DNA of 64,000 bases from Larix kaempferi (Eukaryota; Streptophyta; Pinopsida; Pinales; Pinaceae), in contig BSBM01000809.1 in NCBI GenBank assembly GCA_027924585.1, positions 5,144,501-5,208,500 of the forward strand, read 5' to 3'. Position numbers and translations under genes: made by a program. The notes under the pieces are model-generated. The model made no database searches. It was not told where the DNA came from and saw only the letters and a list, made by a program, of their open reading frames with translations. Position 1 is the stretch's first letter. Every line of letters begins with the position of its first letter. Shown here piece by piece: positions 18,919 to 31,772 of this stretch.

Positions 18919-21900
18919 AATTATTGTCTTTCAACTGTCGTGGGTTGGCGAGTCCCATTAAAAAATCGTCACTTCGGAGGTTGGTGGATTTAAATCAACC
19001 GGATGTCCTACTGTTACAAGAAACTTTGGGTGGCAGTGAGGAGGTTGTTAGGGCATTGGAACTATTGCTACCTGGTTGGAAGTTTGTTGGTGTGGATGCT
19101 CGTGGACGCTCTGGAGGGCTGGCCACAGGGTGGAAGATGAAAAGATGCAGATATGATTGCTCTTGGGGCATTCCCTCTGTTATTGGATTGGAAGTTTGGG
19201 ATGCATCGATGGGGAGGAGGATCACAGTTCTCAATATCTATGGGCCCTATCTAAATAGGGTTGGATTCTGGTACTCTTTGTTTAGTATGGACATCTTTGC
19301 TGGAAGGGATGTGATATTGGGTGGGGATCTCAACCTTTCACTGGGGACTTCTGAAGTTTGGGGGCCTCGGGCTGCTTCGGATCCACTTGCAAATTATTTC
19401 ATACAAGCCTTTGCAAGGTAGGACCTCCTTGACATACAACCTACCAGGATAACCCCTACATGGAGGAATAAGAGAACAGGGGATCAACGGGTGGCTAAGA
19501 GGCTGGATAGGTTTCTGGTAACTGATGTGTTGGCTATGGGAGTTGATGTGGTCAAGCAATGGGTTGGGACAGGGGGGGTTTCAGACCACTTCCCAATCCT
19601 GCTGGAATTACGAGGAGGTAGAGAAAAACCCCCCAGCCCATTCAAATTCAATCCTAGCTGGTTGAAGGACGAGGATTTTCTCAAATTAGTACAGGATCAG
19701 TGGGTTCATCGAACACCGGAGTCTCTGCGGCATGCGGGAGCACACTTTCAACACAATCTCAAGCGAATTAAAGAGGTCACCATTCTCTGGGACTCTGAAA
19801 AACGAGGGAAAGATGAACAAAAGCTGAGGGATGCTGAGATGAATATCGATCGACTACTACACTGCAGGGGCTTGGGTTATCTGGATGAAGTGCAGAAAGG
19901 TGAGCTGTTGGAGTGGGAATGCTGCAGAAATGTGATTCTGTCTGATAGAGAAGAGATGTGGAGAATGAAGAGCAGGGCGCTCTGGATACAGTGTGGGGAC
20001 GAGAACACAAAATTTTTTCAAGCCTATGCAAAGGGGAGAAAAGATACAAACTCTATCTGGGAACTATGCTCTTCTGAAGGGGAACAGATCACCAACTTTG
20101 ATGGTTTGGCTGATATGGGAGTAAGACACTTTGGAGAATTATTCACAGCACAACCTGGGGCCTCTATTGCTGAGGTAATTCGAATGGCTCAGCTCTTCCC
20201 TCATTTTGTGGGAGAGGAGGAGAACATTATGTTGATGGCAGAGGTGTTGCCGGATGAGCTTTCGCAGGTTATGCACTCCTTCCAGAAAGATAAGAGCCCG
20301 GGGCCCGATGGATGGCCTATTGAATTTTTCTTGGGTTTCTTTGATTTGTTCGGGGAAGAACTTTTGGACGTGGTGGAAGAATCTAGAAAGGCTGGATTTG
20401 TTCATGGACCCTTCAATTCGACCTTTTTAGCTCTCATACCCAAAACGGACAAGCCTGAAAGCTTTGATGCATTCAGACCTATTTCTCTCTGCAACTGCAT
20501 CTATAAGATTATTTCAAAGGTTATGGCGAGGAGACTCAAGATTATCCTGTCTCAGAATATTTCTAGTGAACAGTTTGGGTTCTTGGAAGGCCGGCAAATT
20601 CACGAGGCCATTGGAGTTGCACAGGAAGGAATACACACTATGAAGGTGCAGAAGAAGAAGGGTGCTATGATCAAAATTGATCTCTCCAAAGCATTTGATC
20701 GGGTTAGCTGGCTCTATATCCGATTGCTTCTAACACACCTGGGCTTCTGCTATGAATTTATACGATGGATTATGGGCTACATCTCCACGGTGAGCTTTGC
20801 TGTTCTGATAAATGGTTCAGCGAGTCCATTCTTTCACGCTGGCAGGGGCCTACGACAAGGATGCCCACTGTCACCGCTATTATTTCTCCTTGTAGCTGAA
20901 GGACTCAGTCGATTTATTTTGAAAGCAAAAGCGGAAGGTTCTTTTCGTGGCATTTCCATCTCACAGGTTTTGTATATTACACATCTCCTTTTCGTTGATG
21001 ACATCCTGATTTTTTGTGATAGATCGAGACAGGATATCGACAAGGTAGCTGAAGGTCTCATTTTGCTACAAGAGGCAGCGGGTATGTTAGTTAACAATGA
21101 TAAATCAACGATCACATTCTCTCATCTAAACGAGATGGAGATTCACAGATTGGCTATGAGACTACCCTACAGGACTTTTGATTTTGATGCTGGTTTAAAG
21201 TACCTTGGCTTTCACTTAAAACCGAATGCATATTTGAAAGCTGACTGGCACTGGATCATTGCTAAACTAGAACTGAGACTTCGTGGATGGAGTCACAAAT
21301 GGCTTTCGAGGGCAGGGAGGCTGGTTTTGGTTAAATCAGTTTTGGAAGCGATTCCTGTGTATTGGATGTCACTCGCTTGGATTCCCAAAGGAGTCTTGGA
21401 GCTGATCCGGAGGTTGTGTTTTGCCTTTCTATGGAAGGGTAAGGGTGATAACCGTGCTTTGGTGTGGGTCAGATGGGATAAGATCACGGTCCCCAAAGCA
21501 CTGGGAGGATGGGGCCTAAAGAATATTTTCCTTTTTGCTAAAGCCTTGGGGGAAAAGGTGGCATGGCGAATCATACAAACTCAGAGTCTCTGGACTAGAG
21601 TGGTGTACCATAAATATATTGCTCCATTAACTCTTCTCGAATGGATTCGGCAGGGCAATAAGACGCGGGCAAATTGCTCTTTGGTCTGGAAAGCGGTGGT
21701 GCAGCATTTTCATCTGATTGGGTCTGGCTTAGTTTGGAGAATCGGCAATGGGAGATACACTCGTATTGGACTGGATCCCTGGGTAGGCTGTAGCGGTGGA
21801 CATGTCCTACCGGAGGCCTTAAGGAATTTTCTGGCAGCTAGAGGTTGTCACTTTCTGGCTGATATTGAACAACCGGGATCATCCACTCTATGGCAACAGG

Positions 21901-23081
21901 GGTGGATCTCTGCACAGCAACTTGAGATTCCAGATGACTTGCTTGGAGCTTGGGAGAATTATATTCGGAATTTAAGATACACTAATATTCGCCTCACAAA
22001 TCGGATTGATGAACTAATCTGGGAACACCATCCATCTGGTAAATACACTCCTAAACATGGATATATTTAGCTGAATGTGAATATACATAACAGGGATTTG
22101 GTGTGGTGGTGGAAACATCTGTGGACACTAAAGTGCCCGGGGAAAGCCAAACTACTCTCTTGGGCTATATTGGAAAATAAGGCACCGACATGGGACATTC
22201 TGCAGAAGAGATTCACTCAGGGGCCGGGGTTCTGTCCTCTTTGTAGGGAAGCGGAAGAGACAAATTCACATATTTTTGTTCACTGTAGTTTTACTCAAGC
22301 TGTATGGGCTGCCACTTGCAAACATCTGGCGCTCAATGTGAGTTGGTGGGGAGTGGACTTTCCCGACGCCTTTCAACAGTGGTGGACATCTCTCAAGCAT
22401 CCAACGTTTCGGGCTGTCCCCTGTATTCTCGCCTGGGGCATATGGATCACTCGAAACAAGATCATATTTCAGGATTGTCGGGTCCCTTTGGAGCAGGTTG
22501 TGGCACAAGCGGTGGCTGTTTTACTACACTTCAAGTCATCCATTAAAGCGATTAGCATCAGACCTGTGATCATGGAATTCATAGATAAATCCATGCCGTG
22601 GGCTTATTTTGATGGCTCATCTATTAACCAACAATCGGTGTGTGGTGGAGGTGGTGTTCTACACAAATCAGAGTCCCATTATTTTCATATAATGGCTGGT
22701 TTGGGGAGTGGTTCAAATAACTACGCTGAACTTATGTCACTTAAGCTACTGATGCTTTTCGCACTTGAACAAGGATGTTTAACACTCCAGATTTTTGGAG
22801 ACTCTCTAATTGTTATTGATTGGGCCAAGGAGCGTACACAATGTCATGTGATGATACTCTTACCAATATTGGAGGAGGTATTACGGTTAAAACAGGCTTT
22901 TAACTGCATTACATTCACCCATGTCTACAGGGAGCGAAATGGGATGGCTGACCTGCTATCTAAAGAAGCACAATCTTTGATTTTTGGCACATGGAGGATC
23001 ACGATTCATTCAACAGAAGGCATCTACAGCTATATACACAGGCCTTTCTTTGGGGAAATTGTGGACCATATGGAGAATTAG
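18915..23081 (+). pseudogene. LINE ORF2: endonuclease, RT, zinc region, RNase H
   Basis: About 1,388 codons. The APE-like endonuclease (1-220) has LSFNCRGL, LLLQET, GGDLNLSL and SDHFPI with catalytic residues in place. RT (about 455-730) shows KSPGPDGWPIEFF, LIPKTDKPESFDAFRPISL, KIDLSKAFDRVSW, GLRQGCPLSPLLF and LLFVDDILIF (near 20994). The zf-RVT region has WKHLWTLKCPGKAKLLSW and CPLCREAEETNSHIF (22080-22330). RNase H (22600-23000) has YFDGSS, NYAELMSL, FGDSLIVIDW and RNGMADLLSKEA, so all four acidic positions are present. Stops are TAG at 19422 (after FAR) and at 22068-22070 (before LNVNI). Both fit CAG-to-TAG. Confidence 0.92.
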
Positions 23082-23627
23082 ACCTACCTTTTAATGGACA
23101 GAATTTAAATATCTGCTGATTGGATACTTTTTTGAGACAGTATATATGTTGCTGTATGGACAGAAGATCAATTTCTGCGGATTGGATACTTATTTTTGAG
23201 ACAGTGATTGTGGACAGTATCAACTGATTGCGAGCTGTATTGGATGCAGATATTGGACAGACATTATTGGACTGTATCGAGCTATATGGACAGAAATATT
23301 TCTGTTGTATGAGTTCTATGTGAGAGCGATCTGCTGCCTATTGGCTGTATTGCTGATTGGACACATTACACAGAACAGTGTGGACTGTAGGGAGATGTAT
23401 TAACTCAGATACATGGACTGTATCGAGGGAGAATTATTTCTGCTGAGTGACTACTTTCAGATCTTGATATTGTAAGGGACATATGTACCCGGATATCGGT
23501 GGACTGATTGGTCTTATGGACAGTATATGTTGACAATGTAGGGATCTCTAAGATTCTATTACATGTGCAGAATGTAATTTTGTTCATTAATGAAATAAAA
23601 TTACGACTTTTTCCAAGGAAAAAAAAA
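23082..23627 (+). other. LINE 3' UTR and A tail
   Basis: About 545 bp without coding, containing repeated phrases such as TGGACAG and GATTGGA with slight variation (for example near 23093, 23153, 23217 and 23340). It ends in a run of about ten A residues directly followed by the target-site copy. The repeated phrases may help RT recognise its own RNA. Confidence 0.7.
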
Positions 23628-23642
23628 AACAAACTCACCATT
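23628..23642. repeat. LINE target-site duplication, right copy
   Basis: Exact match to 16492-16506, lying immediately after the A tail. The last A residues of the tail and the first of the duplication cannot be told apart. Confidence 0.88.
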
Positions 23643-25168
23643 AAAGAAACATCAGCAAAAACCCTCTCAATGGAAAATATTCGCTACATTTGGTAACGGA
23701 TAATTCCACATGCATTTTTTACAACATATTTCATAGCGATGTGTTTACCACACATAGCCGCCCCGGCGCGTGATAATAATACATGCATCGCTTCAAGAGA
23801 TATAAAGAACTATTGTTTAGTTAGTGCATGTAACTTATGGATGCACCGGTGCATAACAATTAGAAGTGCACCAAAGTGCCGAAAAGCAAAATTTTAAAAA
23901 TCCGCGGAAGCAATTTTTGCCCTAAGCTAAAAAAAGGGTGGCAAATTTAAGTTCGAAAAGTAAATATAAATAGTGTTTAAAAGCAAAAAACCTAAACATT
24001 AATTCATTCTTTTGCCAAAATTTTCAAGGGATACTTTCGGAAGAGAAACTTACATGGAATGAGTTTGCAGCAACTTACATGGAATGAGTTTGCCAAAAAA
24101 AACCTAAACATTAATTCATTCTTTTGCCAAAATTTTCAAGGGATACTTTCGGAAGAGAAACTTACATGGAAGAGAAACTTACATGGAATGAATTTGTATT
24201 CACTAAAAAGTACGACCCCTGAAATACTTTATAACCCATCAACACAATCATAGTAATCACAACGCTCATGATGATGTGCAACTTGCATAAGAGGTTTTTT
24301 TAATTGCACCGTTGCAAAATGTATTTTATTAGAAATAATGTATTTTTATCTTCGCTCCTATGTATCATTTGCTACACGTCTTCTCTTAATCAGGGGGTCT
24401 CAATCATCGAGAATCTCCACTCCATCGAGAATCGAGATCTCTTTCACACACTTTCGGCAGCACCTTTCGATGGTTGGCCCTCAACGAGCCTCTCTCGATA
24501 ACTTCACCCCGATTCTCCATTAGGGTTTCCCGATACGTTGGAACTTGGACTCCATCGAATATCACCTTTTCCATATATCTGGATCCTCCTACTTGGACCT
24601 CGACCTATCGGTTCACTAAGTATTACGAAAAATTAACTATGCACGCTAGGTTCCATACCGCACACGGATTATATAACAGCTTTCCTGTAGTGCATGTGGT
24701 ATAAACATTTTAACCTCCATACAGACGATCTCGTTCTCTATGATTAAACGTAGGAAATGATTGAAAATGAGGCTGAGGTTGAGGCTAAAAGGGACTCATC
24801 TCACACACTCCTTTATTGTTAACTTAAGTCATTTTGGCCCGACAACGCTCATATTGTTCAGAATATGAAACCATGTTACCTAATAACTCATTTTATGTTC
24901 CCCTTTACTACTTAAAAACTTAAAAGTTCAAGAACATTGCCACTAAACAACTCTCGTTATAAAATTTACAAAATCTTAAACGCGGTATTAAGAATATCAC
25001 GATGATTTTGAAAAAAAAAAAAAATCTCTTATCCAATGTCAGATTCCATCCTTGTTAGTCTCATATTCTTCTAAAAGCGATGTACCACTTCCAAATAGAC
25101 TCTTAAAACGAAAGTAACTTTGTGTAATGTTGTACCTTTGAAAGTCATTCCAGAGGGATATGAATTAC
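23643..25168. other. AT-rich spacer with a short tandem repeat
   Basis: No gene was recognised. A local duplication of about 85 bp with a 112-bp offset lies at 23985-24196. Open frames here are short and lack known motifs. An A run occurs near 25010-25024. Confidence 0.55.
23985..24196. repeat. Local tandem duplication, 112-bp offset
   Basis: The block starting CCTAAACATTAATTC at 23991 recurs at 24103 and stays nearly identical for about 75 bp. A smaller repeat of GGAAGAGAAACTTACATGGAA-type sequence is nested at its ends. Confidence 0.8.
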
Positions 25169-26689
25169 ACCTTTGTTTAATTGGAACGCACCAAAATCTA
25201 GGCCCTTTTACAAATAAGATTATGGAAATTTGAGTTGGAATTGATTTTTTTAGATTTTTAAATATCATTCAAAATTAAGATAATAAGGGCATTTTTTTTA
25301 TGTCTAAATATGTGTAAAGCTTGAAGTAATTATTGTATAGTGGAAATAATTTAAATTTGTTTATGAATACTATTATTATATGTAAAAAATTTCATATTAT
25401 ATTATATGAAGAAATCTTGTTTTTTAGGTGAATGAGTAGGTGGAAATAATTTAAACTTATTTATGAATACAATTTTATATGTAAAATTTTACATATTATA
25501 TGAAGGAATCTTGTGTTTTAGGTGATTGTGTTTTAGGTGAATGAGTAGTAAACTAATTTTTTAATGCAATGTTTTATAAAAGGAATTTTGTTTAGTGGAT
25601 AAAGTTTTTTTAGGTTAAAGAGATAAACTATTTTTTAATAGAGTGTTTTATAAGATATAGAAAATAAATAAAGTAGACTGTATCGACAAAATATTTAAAA
25701 GACAAGGAAGTGATATTATTTAATGACATTTATTAAATTCTCGTCTCTCAACCCTCGTCTAGGCTATCTGCATTCATTTTGCTTCCAGCAATACAATAGT
25801 ATGTTTTTTTGTTCTTTGGTGTGCTTAGTATGTAGAAGGAAGGTATGACCACAAAGTGAAACTGCGAGGAATGAAGGTTGTCATATGTCTCTATCATTTG
25901 CATTCAATAATTATCATTAGCATTCAATGAGAGGTGTACCTTTGTTTAATTGGAACGCACCAAATTCTAAGCCCTTTTACAAATAAGATTATGGAAATTT
26001 GAGTTGGGATTGATTTTTTTAGATTTTTAAATATCAATCAAAATTAAGACAATAAGGGCATTTTTTTTATGTCTAAATATGTGTAAAGCTTGAAGTAATT
26101 ATTGTATAGTGGAAATAATTTAAATTTGTTTATGAATACAATTTTTATATGTAAAACTCTTCATATTATATTATATGAAGAAATCTTGTTTTTTAGGTGA
26201 ATGAGTAGGTGGAAATAATTTAAACTTATTTATGAATACAATTTGTATATGTAAAATTTTACATATTGTATGAAGGAATCTTGTGTTTTAGGTGAATGAG
26301 TAGTAAACTAATTTTTTAATGTAATGTTTTATAAAAGGAATTTTGTTTAGTGGATAAAGTTTTTTTAGGTTAAAGAGATAAACTAATTTTTAATAGAGTG
26401 TTTTATAAGATATAGAAAATAAATAAAGTAGATAATATCGATAAAAAATTTAAGAGACAAGGAAGTGATATTATTCAATGACATTTATTAAATTCTTGTC
26501 TCTCAACCCTCGTCTAGGCTATCTGCATTCATTTTGCTTCCAGCAATACAATAGTATGTTTTTTTGTTCTTTGGTGTGCTTAATATGTAGAAGGAGAGTA
26601 GGACCACAAAGTGAAACTGCGAGAAATGAAGGTTGTCATATGTCTCTATCATGTGCATTCAATAATTATCATTATCATTCAATGAGAGG
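25169..26689. repeat. Tandem duplication of about 760 bp
   Basis: Copy 1 (25169-25934) and copy 2 (25938-26689) begin with CCTTTGTTTAATTGG and end with TTCAATGAGAGG. They differ by scattered substitutions and small indels. The unit is AT-rich and noncoding as far as can be seen. Confidence 0.88.
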
Positions 26690-28587
26690 TAACATGTCAT
26701 TATAAAAAATGATTTTAAATTGCTTTAATTTTATTTTTTCTTTTGACAATTTATATCTCCATTATAGGGATTTATGTCTTATAAAGAGCCTCCTTCACCA
26801 ATCAAAAATCCATTTTTAAAATTTGAAAATTATTTATATAGTTTTAAATATGAAAAAAATAAGCTTAATTTATATTTATGTCAAAATATAATGAAAGTTT
26901 ATGAAAAATTATATAAAAAAGAATCAAATTAATGCAAAGTCAAAAGAGTTTGATGTCTAAACAAAGAGTATGTCCTTATTGTGGGAGGAACTAATAAAAG
27001 AGAAACCACTCGCATTCAACCTTATTTGAGTGATAGACGAGATCTTCTTATGCTATGAATAGGTGGCACACTACCATGTTCAAACTTGCCAGCATGATCA
27101 ATAGATTTAGAATGTCCTATATTTTAATATAATCAAGAGAAGAAACCACCAAAATACCTCATTTTGGCATAATTTGTTTGCATGGACTATTGATGAGATG
27201 GCAGATGTGAATGAATTGTCAGGTGGGCTACTATTTGACGCTTCCTCAAACAATGGTCACGGTGCATGGAAAATAGGTGTGAAAAGTCCCGTGATGGCAT
27301 TTGTCTTAAACATTGAAGCGCTCAACCCACATGGCACATGGGATTTCACTCTATCCAAATCAACCTTTTGAAATTCTACAACAATGGATTGAAATCACTG
27401 GACCCTTGATCCAAACCATTGAGAAGGGGGATATCTTGTGATGTATGTGGTTTTTCTCTTGATAATAAATGTCTAACATCTTCATTCTTCATTTATATCT
27501 ACGATCTCCAATCTAGGTATAAATGGCCATTGTTGGTGTGAATAGAGGTTGAGATTAGTGAGTGTAGACACATGTGATACTTTTAATTGTGTGTGGATGT
27601 TGGGAGAGTCTTTGACATCGTTTCTGCTATAAAGCATTTTATTTAAAGTGTAGGTCAACCTCAGACAAACCTGGCCTCAAGAAACATTTTTCCACCATTG
27701 TGTGCTACATATATATAACAACAATTGAAGTGACAACCATATGCATTGGCATGTCTTCAATAACTAAATAGAGATACAGTATTTTAACTTTCATCCAAAT
27801 TTCATGGCATTTGTATCATGGTTCACCATCTACCATATCTCTCCATGACTTCTTCCTCAACAAATCAATTCCTATGGACAACTCCCATAGCTTAATTCAA
27901 GCCCTCCCATAGCTTAATTCAAGCCCTGGGAACCATAGGTCTATGATATTATCATCCTCTCTTCACCATTTCTCTAATACCATGTTAAATTATACAGCAA
28001 GCAAATAAGAAAGACAAAGAGACAGAAAATGCTTTACCATCTTCAACATTGATCTCCATACCATTAATAGTATTATATAGTACAAGGATCATAGTCACCT
28101 ATAGGTCTAGATCTCACTCACAAAACATCAATGAATAGGCATGAGAACTCATAAAGTAATAAGAATAATAACTCGTGCATAAGAGGTGATTTAGTACTTT
28201 GTAATTGCATAAGAACTTATAATCTAACAAAAATGATTTGTGATTTATCTACGAGGTCAACCTAAACTATCCACCATACTTTATTTTATTGTCATTGTAG
28301 TTTAAATAACATCATTAAAAATATGATATTAAAATGAGAAAAAATAAATATACATGTTTTCTACGAGTTTTACAAAATCCCACCACCCTTAACCTTAGCC
28401 TTGTAGTGTATTTTTTTAAATAACTTCAAAATAATGTAAAAAAAAACAATAAATTTGGAATCGAAAGAGTAGATGAATTAGTAATGCTTACACAACTTTG
28501 GGGGAAGGAGCAAAGGTTCTGACAACCATGTCTTATTTATGAACAAGATCCACGAGGTGGATATTGCCAAGTGCTCTATTTACTTGA
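26690..28587. other. AT-rich spacer, no gene recognised
   Basis: Only short open frames without known motifs. A 20-bp phrase CCCATAGCTTAATTCAAGCC is repeated twice in tandem near 27885-27925. No element ends or RNA gene could be supported. Confidence 0.5.
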
Positions 28588-28780
28588 AGCCGGAAAGTTT
28601 GTATATGCATTTACAAGGAGGATGAAGATTATTCACATCTTTGGTCATTGTAATGTCATTAAGCCGGAAAGTTTGTATATGCATTTGCAAGGAGGATGAA
28701 GATTATTCACATCTTTGGTCATTGTAATGTCATTACTTACTTATAAGTAATGACATGGCAATGACCAAAGATGTGAATAA
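28588..28780. repeat. 74-bp tandem repeat ending in a 37-bp hairpin
   Basis: A 74-bp unit beginning AGCCGGAAAG is present at 28588-28661 and 28662-28735 with about one difference. The end of the second copy forms a hairpin: 28703-28739 pairs with 28744-28780 at 35 of 37 positions around a four-base loop. It could be a decayed foldback/MITE or a small-RNA hairpin; sequence alone does not decide. Confidence 0.85.
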
Positions 28781-31076
28781 GTATACCTCAAGATTAAAGA
28801 ATAATAACAAAGGTCAAATGCAAGGAGAATTATGTTGAAAAATCTTAACAATTTTTCATTCTTAGGATAGTGTATTCTGTATAGCCAAATCATATGTACA
28901 GGGGTTTTTTGTTTCACAAACAAGAAGATTTTATATATCAATTTTGTGCTTAAATAACACATTTCACTTAATGAATGATAAAGAATTTTCTTCCCACATA
29001 AAGAATAAATATAAATATAAATATAAATAAATAAAAAGACAAACTTGAGTAGACTTGGTCAAACTGAGTTTTAATTTAGTTTAATGTAGATGACAACAGT
29101 TACATAGCTTGGATTGACATAATCCTTTTCTTTTCCGAATGAAAGAAAATGTCGATTGCTACCAAAGTCAACAATCTCCCACCATGGCAGATTGTGGGTT
29201 GCCAGTATTTGCCCTATGTAGTATTTTTGTACTACACTAAAGAAATTAACAGTAGCCTAGTAGTTATCACACACTTATTTATGACCGATGATTACAACAC
29301 AACTGTACTAAAACAAATCAAGGATGACCTAACGATTCCCATCTGCGATTTAGATTAACTATTGTTCAAACTACCTCTCACGAATTCAATTTTCCTCAAG
29401 AATGCAAACACATGTTTGATTTGGTAATTAGTAGGTAGTGTTTGTCTACTAGAGGATCACATACCTAATCTTCATTGATATCATGCCCCTTCTAAACATG
29501 CGGCCAGAATCTACATAGGTCCCATAGCCTAGTGGGTGTGACTCGGTGATTAGTTTGTAAAATTGGATTCTGGTGATCATAAATTTAGTTGACAGTCACC
29601 AAACCTCCCTAAATGATTCTACATACACCTCCTTTTCTCTTTTTTTGCACTGATGAATCTTAGGGCTCCAATGTAACTATGTGCTCGTTAGCCACTAACA
29701 TTCTCAACGTGGCTTGGGAGGTCAGCTCCGGATGCTCATAATTTTTTTATCATCAAGGTTCATATGTTTACAATGTCGCTCATAGCAGTCCTTGTCCAGA
29801 TTTATGCCAATGCCAAGGGAAATAGATCTAGTAATAAATAGTTATCAGCTGCCATTTTTGTCCTGGCAACTGTTACATTCACATCAATTGATCAATAAAA
29901 ACCAAATTTACCCTGATACTATGGGATATGAATCAGTAGCTAGCAGATAATATCATTCAATCTCATACACAGTGACCCTGACAGAATGTGAGGATCTAGT
30001 GGTTAGCACATGCCCTTTGGGATGTCTTAAATTTGTGTCCAATCAAAAACACCATTTAGAGCAAGGAGAACCTCATCACAAGAAATATTATTGAGAGTTC
30101 TTAGCATATAATATTTGGAGTTCCGTCAATTTAACTCACATCGATGACCAATCCCTCCCTACAGCTCTACACAAGCCCTGACCCACAGGGTCATACTGCA
30201 CCCACTTGAAAACACGTTATCTATCAAAATGGGTACAACAATAGACAAAAGCATGGATTCTACTTCAAATGGGTACAAAAACAAAATTCAAACTTCTCGT
30301 ATTTCGACACAGAAGAATATTTCTAAAATATGTTAAACGGAAAAACATAGAAAATCTTCATAAAACACTACAGAAGATAAACAGAAAAGAAAATTGGCTT
30401 CCAAAAACTAAATTTGTTGATTCAGTCTATGTAGTTCTGCAAGCTTGCGATGCTTTCCACCCACATCCATCTCTGTAGATGGTTGTTTTGAATCCTATGG
30501 CCGACCATTTTAAGTTCTTGTACTCACAGACCTATCTGTTTCCTGCTCCATGTGAATATTTAATGCTCTGAAAACACGACAAAATATCCAAACAACTTGC
30601 TCATATGATGTTTTCAACTGGGTTTTTCAAGTCCATACTGTAATGCCCATTTGATTTGACCTTCTACAGTTGGATCCTAAAATTATACCAAACCATGGAT
30701 GATTTAACTAACTGCCCATCAATTGATCTTAGTCCATGATAAGAAAACAACAAACCAACAGACCACACCAATGCAATGCAGAGAATGCCTCAAATTTGTT
30801 GCAAAATGACCTAAAAGGGGCTCTAAATGAAACCCAAGAAAAGATAAATATATTGATATCAAAGAATTCATCTAGGAATTCTCGTTAATACGAAGGAATT
30901 TGTGTAAACAAAATGCAGAATTTGAAGCCATTCTGCATAAAGCCAAGGCTGTCGACTTTGTTAGACTGCATTTTCTCTAATGTTGTGTTGCAGTCACCTT
31001 CTTTCCTCTCAATAAAAACACATATACATCTTTTAAATAACTTTTATTTTAAATAACATACCAAAATTTCTCACAG
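28781..31076. other. AT-rich spacer, no gene recognised
   Basis: No coding motif seen on either strand. The last part, before 31077, may be intron upstream of the ABC1-like exon, since it ends in a good acceptor. An ATAAATATAAATAT-type low-complexity run lies near 28998-29035. Confidence 0.45.
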
Positions 31077-31213
31077 TTGGTGTGAGTGCTGCTTTGAGAC
31101 AGCTGCTAGAGTTTGGGTTGTTTCATGGAGATCCACATCCTGGGAACATCTTTGAAATGCGTGATGGACGTATTGCATATGTAGACTTTGGAAATGTTGC
31201 AGTGCTTAGTCAA
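31077..31213 (+). pseudogene. ABC1/UbiB-family atypical kinase exon
   Basis: After the acceptor TTTCTCACAG the plus strand encodes about 45 residues typical of plant ABC1K proteins. The match covers LRQLLEFGLF, the HGDPHPGNIF catalytic loop and RIAYVDFGNVA, which carries the metal-binding Asp. ABC1K proteins act in plastids and mitochondria in quinone and lipid metabolism. Homology ends at about VLSQ (31213), where an exon end would fit, but no GT donor follows. No neighbouring exons were found within 2 kb. It is most likely an isolated or captured exon, less likely part of a gene with very long introns. Confidence 0.7.
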
Positions 31214-31506
31214 TTTTATTTCTCTTGAAGTATATATTTCACTTTGCAAGGAAAGTCACAAGACTATGACCAGTGTATTGCATATTTTGCTATTGAATTC
31301 ATAGGGACATTTCAAACTAAACCAGTGATTTCGAAAAGCTTGTAAACAGAAACGGTCGGAGTGAGGCCTTATAAAGCGCAAGAAAAAAACATTAGCGCGA
31401 AGACGCCGAATAAGTACAGTTAGAGTTTAAACTACTGAAAAGAGCTGCAAAACTTACAGTTATTACACATTGAAATATGCCTAACTGAATCAAAATGTTT
31501 TAGCTC
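31214..31506. other. Spacer between ABC1-like exon and UGT fragment
   Basis: About 290 bp with no coding signal. It includes a GC-richer patch at about 31350-31420 of unknown nature. Confidence 0.4.
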
Positions 31507-31772
31507 ACTTTATACATGTGAGGGGAGGAACAACACCCTCTGTTTGTAAATGCCTCAGCTTGTTGAAATACAGAGGATCATTGTCAGTTAAGGACCGACA
31601 TATCTCGGATAGATTGGAGGTATGACCAGGCTCTGGAGGTATGCCATCTGAAATCACCTCGAATCTAAAGTCGGGCTAAGGTTTAAGGGAGTCCACCGAT
31701 CCGGGAGTGAGCAGGCACTGTCTATTCAGTGTTGACGAAGATGATGTAGAAGCCCTGAGCGTACAATACTTT
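31507..31772 (-). pseudogene. UDP-glycosyltransferase N-terminal fragment
   Basis: The minus strand reads QGFYIIFVNTE, a TAG and a frame change, then PGSVDSL, PDFRFEVISDGIPPEPGH and VVPPLTCIK. This is the order found near residues 35-125 of family-1 plant UGTs (GFYITFVNTE-like, PDFRFE.IPDGLPP-like, VPP.TC). These enzymes transfer sugar to small molecules. The sugar-binding PSPG box and the whole C-terminal domain are absent. Stops and a frameshift make it a pseudogene fragment. It lies opposite in strand to the ABC1-like exon about 300 bp away. Confidence 0.65.

Larger units (their letters stand above)
16507..23627 (+). mobile_element. Full-length plant LINE (L1-like, with RNase H)
   Basis: A 7.1-kb non-LTR retrotransposon flanked by an exact 15-bp target-site duplication and ending in a short A run. 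It has a 5' UTR, ORF1 with a zinc knuckle, ORF2 with endonuclease, RT, zinc-binding region and RNase H, and a 3' UTR. ORF1 and ORF2 overlap by ATGA. Only four in-frame stops were found in about 6 kb of coding sequence, each explainable by one C-to-T change. It is therefore a fairly recent, nearly intact insertion, the best preserved element in the window. The RNase H domain places it with plant L1-clade LINEs that carry RNH. Confidence 0.93.

Noticed and set aside
27174-27371. 65-codon open frame as a gene
   Set aside because: Short, no motif, no splice or promoter support in AT-rich DNA.
29990-30060. Possible SINE with tRNA-like promoter (phrase TAGTGGTTAGCACATG)
   Set aside because: Only a weak A-box-like phrase; no B box, no A tail and no target duplication could be seen.
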